NCBI GenBank assembly: GCA_027623615.1
Contig: JAQBVH010000014.1
Coordinates: forward strand, 1 to 14,555
Direction of reading: 5' to 3'
DNA length: 14,555 bases
Source: Planctomycetota bacterium
GTDB lineage: Bacteria; Planctomycetota; UBA1135; GCA-002686595
Positions 8,160 to 13,962 of the stretch are shown one piece after another (position 1 is the first letter of the stretch; every line of letters begins with the position of its first letter). Position numbers and translations under genes: made by a program. The notes under the pieces were generated by a model, which saw only the letters and a list, made by a program, of their open reading frames with translations, was not told where the DNA came from and made no database searches.

Positions 8160-8174
8160 CGACCGCCCGTTAGT

Positions 8175-9404
8175 ATGCCGCCCGTGACCGAGAGAGCGGA
8201 CATCGTCGTGATCGGCGCCGGGGTGATCGGCCTCGCCTGTGCCCGCGAGCTGCTGCGCGCGGGCCGTGAGGTGCTGGTGCTCGAGGCCAAGCAGATCTGC
8301 GCTGGCGCCTCGTGGGGCAACTGCGGGCTGGTCACCCCCAGCCACTCGCTGCCCCTGACGCGGCCGAAGATGATGCGCCAGGTGCTGCGCCTGCTGTTGC
8401 GCGAGGACGCGCCCGTGCGGGTCAAGCCGCGCCTGGAACCGAGCTTCCTCGCCTGGGGCCTGCGCTTCGCGGCGCGCTGCTCGCAGGCCGGCATGCTCGA
8501 ATCGATGCGCGGACGCGGCGCCCTGCTCGAGCGCAGCCGCGGCCTCTTCGACGAGTGGATGGCCGACGGTCTCGACTGCGAGTGGGAGGCCAAGGGCGTG
8601 CTCGAGGTCTTCGCGACCGAAGCGACCCGGCACCACTCCGAGGGGGTCGCGGACCTGCTCTCCGACCACGGGGTCGAGAGCGAGGTCGTCACGGCCGAGG
8701 AGCTGACCCGGCGTGAGCCCGCCCTGCGCGATGGCTTGATCGGCGGTCGCCTCTTTCCGCGCGACGCGCAGCTGCGTCCGGACCGGCTCGTGCACGAGCT
8801 GGCTCGGCAGGTGCGCGCGGCCGGGGGCGAGATCCGCGAGGGCTGCGCCGTCGAAGCCCTCGGCAAGGGCGAGCTGCGCGTCGCTGCCGGGACGATCGAG
8901 GCGCGCACGACCGTCGTCGCGGTCGGTGCGATCGCACCCAAGTTGCTGCGCGGCGTGCGCCTCAAGGCGCCGATCCAACCCGGCAAGGGCTACTCGATCA
9001 CGATGGGCCGCCCGGACCCCTGCCCGAACGTGCCGCTGCTCCTGGCCGAGGCGAACATGGCGGTCACCCCCTGGCCGAGCGGCCTGCGCCTCGGCGGAAC
9101 GATGGAGCTCGCGGGCTACGACGAGACCCTGAACCGCGCCCGCGTCGAGGCCCTGCGCATCGGCGCGAACCGCTTCCTCCGGTCCATCGAGGGCGCGGAC
9201 CCGGTCGAGTGGTGGGGTTGGCGCCCCATGACCCCGGACGAGCTGCCGATCATCGACCAGCCGCGACCGGGCCTCGTACTCGCGATCGGCCACGGGATGA
9301 TGGGCGTGAGCATGGCGCCGGCAACGGCGGAGCTGGTCGTGTCGCTGGTGACCGGGAGCGAGCAGACAGTGGACGCCCAACCCTACCGCCTGAGCCGCTT
9401 CTGA
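8175..9404 (+). CDS. FAD-dependent D-amino-acid dehydrogenase, DadA-like (DAO family)
   Basis: 409 aa from the ATG at 8175; a GTG at 8184 is an alternative, and neither has a clear Shine-Dalgarno. The N-terminus is a Rossmann FAD-binding motif (DIVVIGAGVIGLACARELL, GAGVIG at 14-19) followed by the acidic end of strand 2 (VLVLEAK). The segment GASWGNCGLVTPSHSLPL and the C-terminal WWGWRPMTPDELPIID and GHGMMGVSMAPATAELV are typical of the DadA/D-hydroxyproline dehydrogenase branch of the DAO superfamily. DadA oxidises D-alanine to pyruvate and ammonia, passing electrons to the respiratory chain. Length is slightly below the ~430 aa of enterobacterial DadA, but both ends are present. D-hydroxyproline or sarcosine/glycine are alternative substrates. 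Divergence from a D-Ala-D-Ala dipeptidase gene favours D-alanine. No racemase gene is present in the window. Confidence 0.83.
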   Translation: MPPVTERADIVVIGAGVIGLACARELLRAGREVLVLEAKQICAGASWGNCGLVTPSHSLPLTRPKMMRQVLRLLLREDAPVRVKPRLEPSFLAWGLRFAARCSQAGMLESMRGRGALLERSRGLFDEWMADGLDCEWEAKGVLEVFATEATRHHSEGVADLLSDHGVESEVVTAEELTRREPALRDGLIGGRLFPRDAQLRPDRLVHELARQVRAAGGEIREGCAVEALGKGELRVAAGTIEARTTVVAVGAIAPKLLRGVRLKAPIQPGKGYSITMGRPDPCPNVPLLLAEANMAVTPWPSGLRLGGTMELAGYDETLNRARVEALRIGANRFLRSIEGADPVEWWGWRPMTPDELPIIDQPRPGLVLAIGHGMMGVSMAPATAELVVSLVTGSEQTVDAQPYRLSRF

Positions 9405-9408
9405 CCGC

Positions 9409-9426
9409 GCGACGGTGCGCAGTCGC
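9409..9426 (+). terminator. Weak hairpin after the DadA-like gene
   Basis: GCGAC (9409-9413) and GTCGC (9422-9426) form a 5-bp stem with an 8-nt loop, starting 4 nt past the TGA at 9402-9404. This is the 94-bp gap between convergent genes, where a terminator is expected. Stem length and lack of a U-tract keep this tentative. Confidence 0.25.
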
Positions 9427-9498
9427 ATACCCACGAACCGCATCAACTCCAGGTGCACGCTGGGGGGGTGTGCGGTACTTCCTGGCGGAAAAACGTCG

Positions 9499-10761
9499 CT
9501 AGGTGTGCGATGTACCGCGGTCGAGCGGGCGGCCGTGGGGGAGGTGGCCGGGGATCTGCGCGAACTCCTGCATCGCCGTGAACAGGGCGCTGAAGTCCTT
9601 GTCGAGGCGGCCGATCAGGACGTCCGTGACGTCGCGGCGCATGCTGGGGTAGCGCTTGAAGAAGTCGCTGAAGCGGAAGCCCGGGTCGTAGAACGCGTGC
9701 ACCAGCGAGCGCATCGCCTCGACCCCCGCCAGGTGGACCTCGGTGTACTCGGCGAAGCGCGACGCCGAGACGTCGCCGGCCGTGAGGGCGGCGTGGGCCG
9801 CGTCCGCGACGAGCACGCCGCCGTTGAGGGCGAAGTACACGCCCGAGGAGAACACCGGGTCGAGGAACGCCAGGGCATCGCCGACGAGCACGAGCCCGTC
9901 CTCGGCGCTGTGCTTGGCGCGGTAGGAGAAGTCGTGGGTGACCTGATAGTCGGCGCAGCGGGTGCCGCCGCGCAGGTGCTCGGCGATCCACGGTTGGGCG
10001 GCTACCTCGCGTTGGAAGATGACGTCGAAGTCCTTGCCCTCCCGAAAGAGGTAGTCCGGCTCCCCGACGATGCCCACGCTGGTCCTGCCGCCCGCGAGGG
10101 GCAGGTACCAGAACCAGCCCTTGTGCGGCAGGTACGCGATCGTCGTCGCGCCCTCGTCGAGGCCCGGGTCGCGCTGCGCGTCCTCGAAGTAGGTCCAGAT
10201 GGCGACCTTGCGCAGCTCCTGGTCGCCGACGCGCCAGCGGTTCTTCGAGGCCGCGAAGAGGTCGCGCCCGCTCGCGTCGATCGTGAGCGGCGCGCGGAAC
10301 TCCTGGCTGCCATCCGGACCCTCGGCGCGGACGCCGACCACCTGGCCCGCGTCGCTGCGCAGGAGGTCCTTCGCCGCCGTGCCCTCATGGATCACCGCGC
10401 CCTGCGCGAGCGCGTTGTCGCGCAGCATGCGGTCGAAGTCCGAGCGCACGACCTGCCAGGTGTGGGAGCTGGGATGCTCGTCGTGCTGGAAGAAGTAGAA
10501 GGGCCGGCTGCGCTTGCCGTTCGTGCTGACGAACTGCACCGAGTGCTTGGGCACGGTGAAGCCGCAGGTCTCCATCCGGTCGGCCAGGCCGAGCCGGTCG
10601 AGGGCGAACCAGCAGTAGGGGATCAGCGACTCGCCGATGCGGTAACGCGGGAAGGCCTCCCGCTCGAGGACCGCCACGCGGCGGCCGTGCTCGGCCAGGA
10701 CGGCGGCGGCGGTGGTCCCTGCCGGCCCTGCGCCGACGATCACGACATCGAGGTCAGGCAC
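9499..10761 (-). CDS. FAD-dependent oxidoreductase of the tryptophan-halogenase-like / geranylgeranyl-reductase-like group
   Basis: 420 aa from a GTG at 10761, which overlaps the last 8 nt of the upstream gene. The frame is open further upstream, but that part is low-complexity shadow of the neighbour, whereas the FAD motif begins right after this GTG (VPDLDVVIVGAGPAG). Visible motifs are GAGPAG at 10-15, GESLIP at 43-48 as in flavin-dependent halogenases, a Lys at 72 in GFTVPKHSVQF near the halogenase catalytic Lys position, WFWYLP at 216-221 close to the halogenase WxWxIP signature, and GDALAFLDP at 294-302. It has no signal peptide, so it is cytosolic. Whether it halogenates is uncertain: related proteins in Planctomycetota are often called halogenase although the activity is untested, and reductase or hydroxylase activity is possible. 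Coupling to a chorismate-lyase-like gene suggests an aromatic acid-derived substrate. Confidence 0.85.
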   Translation of the reverse strand: MPDLDVVIVGAGPAGTTAAAVLAEHGRRVAVLEREAFPRYRIGESLIPYCWFALDRLGLADRMETCGFTVPKHSVQFVSTNGKRSRPFYFFQHDEHPSSHTWQVVRSDFDRMLRDNALAQGAVIHEGTAAKDLLRSDAGQVVGVRAEGPDGSQEFRAPLTIDASGRDLFAASKNRWRVGDQELRKVAIWTYFEDAQRDPGLDEGATTIAYLPHKGWFWYLPLAGGRTSVGIVGEPDYLFREGKDFDVIFQREVAAQPWIAEHLRGGTRCADYQVTHDFSYRAKHSAEDGLVLVGDALAFLDPVFSSGVYFALNGGVLVADAAHAALTAGDVSASRFAEYTEVHLAGVEAMRSLVHAFYDPGFRFSDFFKRYPSMRRDVTDVLIGRLDKDFSALFTAMQEFAQIPGHLPHGRPLDRGTSHT

Positions 10762-11281
10762 GGTCTTCGAGCTGCTTCGGGAGGTTGGGGAGGATCTCGA
10801 CCACGTCCGCCAGGGTTCGCCCCGCCCCGTCACGCAGACGCGCCAATCGGCCGAAGAGCGGGCCGGGCCCGCCCAGCACCTCGATCGCAGAGGCATCGCG
10901 GGTGCGCAGGAAGCCGCGCGCCTCGCTGGCGAGCTGCATGCCGGCGCGGGTGAGGATGCCGCCGAGGGGCTTGGTCCCGGCGAGCACGTCGTCATGGACG
11001 TCCGCGGGCAGGGCGCCGAGGTCGATGCGGATCGCCCCGTACTCGACGGGTCGGTCGCCGGCCATCAGGATCACGCGGCGGTACAGACGGTCGCCCTCGC
11101 GCCTCGCGTGGAGGGCACGCAGGTCGAGGGTCTGCCCGAGGAACGCCTCGAGCGTGCCCGTCATGTCCCGCGCGTGGTCGAGCAGCCTGCGCTGGGGCTC
11201 GGGCAGGTCACTGGCCGCCACGAGCTCCACCTCCGCGTCGGGGGCGGTCAGCTCGAGCAGGTCGTGGACGACGGTGATCAT
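10754..11281 (-). CDS. Chorismate lyase-like protein (UbiC/DUF98 family)
   Basis: 175 aa from the ATG at 11281; no Shine-Dalgarno is evident. It aligns by eye with E. coli UbiC over most of its length: DMTGTLEAF near 39-47 with the UbiC DSMTKRFEQ region, LYRRVILMAGDRPVEYGAIRI (Arg68/69) with the WLREILLCADGEPWLAGR segment carrying the substrate-binding Arg, TKPLGGIL at 103-110 with KTPLGRYL, and FGRLARL with GRRSRL followed by VEILP (Glu162) with the TELFLP segment containing the catalytic Glu. UbiC converts chorismate to 4-hydroxybenzoate and pyruvate. Family members outside Proteobacteria may make hydroxybenzoates for secondary metabolites rather than ubiquinone. The stop overlaps the start of the halogenase-like gene, so the two are probably translationally coupled. 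The product isomer cannot be read from sequence. Confidence 0.75.
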   Translation of the reverse strand: MITVVHDLLELTAPDAEVELVAASDLPEPQRRLLDHARDMTGTLEAFLGQTLDLRALHARREGDRLYRRVILMAGDRPVEYGAIRIDLGALPADVHDDVLAGTKPLGGILTRAGMQLASEARGFLRTRDASAIEVLGGPGPLFGRLARLRDGAGRTLADVVEILPNLPKQLEDRA

Positions 11282-11294
11282 GAACCGGACAGGA

Positions 11295-11328
11295 TAGCGG
11301 CCGGCGCCAGCGGAGGCGCCGGTCGCTA
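11295..11328 (-). terminator. Long GC-rich hairpin between the beta-propeller gene and the UbiC-like gene
   Basis: A 14-bp inverted repeat pairs 11295-11308 with 11315-11328 around a 6-nt loop. The core is GGCGCC/GGCGCC. There is one T.G pair on the plus strand, which becomes a C.A mismatch in the minus-strand RNA. It lies 20 nt past the stop of the propeller gene (11349) and only 13 nt before the ATG of the UbiC-like gene (11281). It could terminate the upstream transcript, or fold in the leader of the UbiC-like mRNA and affect its translation. No clear U-tract follows. Confidence 0.6.
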
Positions 11329-11348
11329 CCGGACTCGAACGCGGGGCG

Positions 11349-13541
11349 TCACTTCACCTTCGGCAGGACCTGCGGTTCCTCGATCGGTCCGCCCGACAGG
11401 GTCAGGCCGACCACGTCGCCAGCCTCGTCCCGATCGAAGACGACGCGGATGGCGGGCATGTCGCGGAAGGAGAAGGAGCCCGTTGCGCCTTCGATCGGCG
11501 CGAGGGCGAAGCCGCGGCTGCCCGCGGCCAGGGTGAAGGCCCCGTCGTCCGCCTTGGCCACATAGCTCAGGGCCTCCGGGTCGCCGAACGTGCCGTAGTA
11601 GGCGCCGTACTTCGCATCGACCTCGGCGTTCGCGGCAGCGACCTCCTCCGGCGAACGCAGCATGCGCTGCACCTTCTCCGGCCGCGCGTAGACCCCGTCG
11701 TCCGGGCGCTCCCAGGTGGCGCTGGTCACGAACCAGCGCTCCTCCTCGCCCGTCTCCGGCGCGATCTGGGTGATCAGGGTCGGGAGCTGGACGCCGTCGA
11801 AGTCCGTGTAGCCCGCGAGCCTCACCAGGTGCTCGTCCGCACCGTCGCGGCCCAGGTAGTGGCCCGCTTCGCGGTCGAAGTACAGGGTGCGCCGCGCGCC
11901 GCGCCGCGAGACGACGGCCACTGCCCACGCGGGGCGGTCGGCGAAGAGGACCTGGCCGGCCGTGCGGTAGGCGGCGTACGCGTCCGGGTCGGCGTCGTCG
12001 AGGGGGAAGGTCTTCGTGTCGGACCACTCGCGCAGGAGCTCGCCCTCGAGCAGGCGGTCCCCGTAGAAGGGATCCAGGATCCACGCGATCTCGCCGTCGT
12101 GGGTGCGCTCGACCTTGCCGAACGAGCCGAGGTCGTAGCTCTGCGCCCAACGGTTCGGCGCAGACCAGCGCAGGGTCATCGGGCAGCGGGTGATGCCCGC
12201 GCCAGTGACCTCGAGCGCGCCCTCGAGCGTGGCACCGGCGAGGTCGGCGCCGCGGCCCGTGACCTCGGCGTGGCGGGCAAACAGCGTGGTAGGGGAGGGC
12301 CACTCCGACTCGGGGGTCGCCTGCGTGGCCGAGGTCGCCGCGGTCACGGCAGCGCGGTGGTCGACGCAGACGAGGTCGCCCTCGCTGCCGCGGCAGTAGA
12401 TCCGGCCGCGCACCAGGACGGGGAAGGTCCAGCAGACGCCCTCCTCCTGGTGCAGCACCTGCTGGCGCGAGAGCTCGCGGAACTCCTCCGCGCTGGCCTC
12501 GGCGATGATCAGCTCGCCCTTGCTGGAGAGGATCATCAACCGATCGCCGGCAGCGCCGATCGCGCCCATGCCGAGGCCGCGCACGCGCCAGAGTTCCTCA
12601 CCCGCGAGGTCGAAGCACTTCAGCAGCGACTCGTCGAAGCCGTAGAGGTGCTCGTCGAGCACGATCGCTCCGTCGACCTTGTTGCGCAGGGCGCGCGTGC
12701 GCCAGAGGAGCTCGGGTTCGGCGGCCTCGCCGAGGTGCAGGAGCGCGGCCCCCGCGCCGTAGGCCGAGCTGATCAGGACGCGGTCGCCCTCGAGCAGGAT
12801 GGGCGTTCCGGCGTGCACGCCGCCCGACTGGCCCTTCCAGGGGTAGCGCTGCAGCTCCTCGAACGACTCCCGGTCGATCACGAGCAGGCCGGGCCCGGCG
12901 AAGATCACCAGGCACGAGCGACCGCGCAGCTCGAGCGGCAGCGGGTTCGCGTAGCCGCCGTCACCCCAGTCCTCCTCACCCCTGCGCAGGATCTCGCCGT
13001 TGGCGGGGTCGACGCGCAGCAGCGTGCCACCGAGCAACAGGAACAGCTCGCCCTCATCCGCCAGCGGTGAGGCCGAGTAGCCGTACATTGTGCTCTTCAG
13101 CTCGAGGTCGGTCTTGTAGTCCTTGCTCCAGAGCACCTCACCGGAGACGGCGTCCAGGCAGAAGCCCTTGCCCTCACGCGTGGTCAAGAAGACCCGGTTG
13201 CCCGCGACGGTCGGCGTCGTCAGCGTGCCGCCCGTGTGGAAGTTCGCCATGATGTCGGCGGCGAAGGTGTGCCTCCAGAGCTCCTCCCCCGACGCGGCGT
13301 TCAGGCATAACACCTGGTCGACCTGGGCCTCCGCGTCGTGTCCAAGAGTGAACAGGCGGTCGCCCACGACGGCCACGCTCGAGTAGCCGACGCCAACATC
13401 GACCGTCCAAGCGATCTGTCCCGCATCGGACCACGCGGACTCCGAGGACTTGCCGTTCCGTTCGGCTCCGTTCCAGTGGGGCCAATCCTGGAGGGGTGCA
13501 GAGAGCAGCGCAGGCGCCGCGAGGAGCATCGGGGTGAGCAT
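11349..13541 (-). CDS. Secreted PQQ-like beta-propeller protein with LolA-like C-terminal domain
   Basis: 730 aa from the ATG at 13541, which begins a signal peptide (MLTPMLLAAPALLSAPLQDW). A TTG at 13592 would extend it but spoil the signal. Residues ~20-396 are a PQQ-like/BamB-like beta-propeller, shown by repeated blades ending in LNAASGEELW, LDAVSGEVLW, VDPANGEIL and FDLAGEELW. After a low-complexity linker (~397-415), residues ~415-680 resemble the LolA/LppX-type fold seen in outer-membrane lipoprotein-sorting-like domains (LRWSAPNRWAQSYDL, YTDFDGVQLPTLITQ). The final ~50 residues are a beta-rich tail. There is no catalytic signature, and the PQQ-type fold does not by itself imply bound PQQ. 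Many planctomycete propellers of this type have no known function. It is divergent from the lipoprotein and fibre genes. Confidence 0.85.
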   Translation of the reverse strand: MLTPMLLAAPALLSAPLQDWPHWNGAERNGKSSESAWSDAGQIAWTVDVGVGYSSVAVVGDRLFTLGHDAEAQVDQVLCLNAASGEELWRHTFAADIMANFHTGGTLTTPTVAGNRVFLTTREGKGFCLDAVSGEVLWSKDYKTDLELKSTMYGYSASPLADEGELFLLLGGTLLRVDPANGEILRRGEEDWGDGGYANPLPLELRGRSCLVIFAGPGLLVIDRESFEELQRYPWKGQSGGVHAGTPILLEGDRVLISSAYGAGAALLHLGEAAEPELLWRTRALRNKVDGAIVLDEHLYGFDESLLKCFDLAGEELWRVRGLGMGAIGAAGDRLMILSSKGELIIAEASAEEFRELSRQQVLHQEEGVCWTFPVLVRGRIYCRGSEGDLVCVDHRAAVTAATSATQATPESEWPSPTTLFARHAEVTGRGADLAGATLEGALEVTGAGITRCPMTLRWSAPNRWAQSYDLGSFGKVERTHDGEIAWILDPFYGDRLLEGELLREWSDTKTFPLDDADPDAYAAYRTAGQVLFADRPAWAVAVVSRRGARRTLYFDREAGHYLGRDGADEHLVRLAGYTDFDGVQLPTLITQIAPETGEEERWFVTSATWERPDDGVYARPEKVQRMLRSPEEVAAANAEVDAKYGAYYGTFGDPEALSYVAKADDGAFTLAAGSRGFALAPIEGATGSFSFRDMPAIRVVFDRDEAGDVVGLTLSGGPIEEPQVLPKVK

Positions 13542-13582
13542 GGGCGCCAGATTAGTGCCAGTCGCGGGCTGGGGGGTGGCGA

Positions 13583-13609
13583 GCGCGAACAAGGTTTGTG
13601 AGTTCGCGC
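13583..13609. promoter_or_regulatory. 8-bp inverted repeat in a divergent intergenic region, candidate operator
   Basis: GCGCGAAC (13583-13590) and GTTCGCGC (13602-13609) are perfect inverted repeats separated by 11 bp (centre to centre 19 bp, about two helical turns). They lie 42-68 bp upstream of the propeller ATG and ~165 bp upstream of the lipoprotein ATG. The geometry suits a dimeric regulator binding one DNA face, but it could also be an RNA hairpin. The rest of the 233-bp gap (13542-13774) shows no gene and no clear promoter. Confidence 0.35.
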
Positions 13610-13728
13610 GGGCGCTTTCTGGGGTGCTCTGTGGCTATCCAACCGGTAGTTGTTCCTGCACTCTGAAGTCGATCGAACGCCGACCTCTCTCTCCCAGGAT
13701 CTCCCGACTCATCGATCACCCCGCGCGT

Positions 13729-13747
13729 CTCGCCCGACACGGGCGAG
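13729..13747 (+). promoter_or_regulatory. GC hairpin in the leader of the 59-aa lipoprotein gene
   Basis: CTCGCCC (13729-13735) and GGGCGAG (13741-13747) pair perfectly around a 5-nt loop, GACAC. The hairpin ends 27 nt before the ATG at 13775 and upstream of its GAGG ribosome-binding site. It could stabilise the 5' end of the transcript. No T-run follows. Confidence 0.35.
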
Positions 13748-13774
13748 GGGTCCGGGTGTGCTCGAGGACCTGCC

Positions 13775-13954
13775 ATGACCGATCGACCCCTACGGCTGCT
13801 GCGTCTCTCCCTGCTCTCGGCCCTGGGGCTGTGCGCTGCGATCTCCTGTGGAGGTGGCGGCGGCGCCGCGGCGCCGCCCGGTGACGATGGGGGGGATCCC
13901 TCGAGCGAGCTGAGTTGGGACGTCGGCAGCTGGGATGCCAGCACCTGGGAGTAA
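13775..13954 (+). CDS. Small lipoprotein, 59 aa, with Trp-rich C-terminus
   Basis: The ATG at 13775 is preceded by GAGG with a 7-nt spacer; the stop is TAA at 13952-13954. Residues 1-24 are a lipoprotein signal peptide: basic start (MTDRPLRLLR), hydrophobic core (LSLLSALGL), and AAIS before Cys25. The mature protein begins C-GGGGG, a flexible linker common after lipobox cysteines, then an acidic, Pro/Gly-rich stretch. It ends in a three-fold pentad, SWDVG-SWDAS-TWE, at the extreme C-terminus. It has no recognisable domain. The next gene begins at or just after its stop (a TAATG overlap is possible), so the two are probably co-transcribed, and it may be an anchor or partner of the fibre-like protein. 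Codon use and the ribosome-binding site support a real gene despite its size. Confidence 0.65.
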   Translation: MTDRPLRLLRLSLLSALGLCAAISCGGGGGAAAPPGDDGGDPSSELSWDVGSWDASTWE

Positions 13955-13962
13955 TGCCTGCC

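Noticed and set aside
6721..8187. 488-codon plus-strand open frame opposite the hydrolase-dipeptidase gene
   Set aside because: Compositional shadow; it would run across the divergent start region and overlap the DadA-like start.
7851..9458. 535-codon minus-strand open frame over the DadA-like gene
   Set aside because: Antisense to a well-supported FAD enzyme; no family features in the translation.
9472..9518. Inverted repeat GCGGTAC...GTACCGC around the end of the halogenase-like gene
   Set aside because: The 33-nt loop and 7-bp arms make a functional hairpin unlikely; the nearby A5 run (T5 on the minus strand) follows only a 4-bp stem, too weak to call a terminator.
9415..10953. 512-codon plus-strand open frame opposite the halogenase-like gene
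   Set aside because: Antisense shadow rich in Arg, Val and Ala; no recognisable motif.
10762..10995. N-terminal extension of the halogenase-like protein to a start near 10995
   Set aside because: The extension is Ser/Arg/Pro-rich noise overlapping the UbiC-like gene, and the FAD motif starts directly after the GTG at 10761.
11829..13070. 413-codon plus-strand open frame opposite the beta-propeller gene
   Set aside because: Antisense shadow; the propeller blades on the minus strand explain the region.
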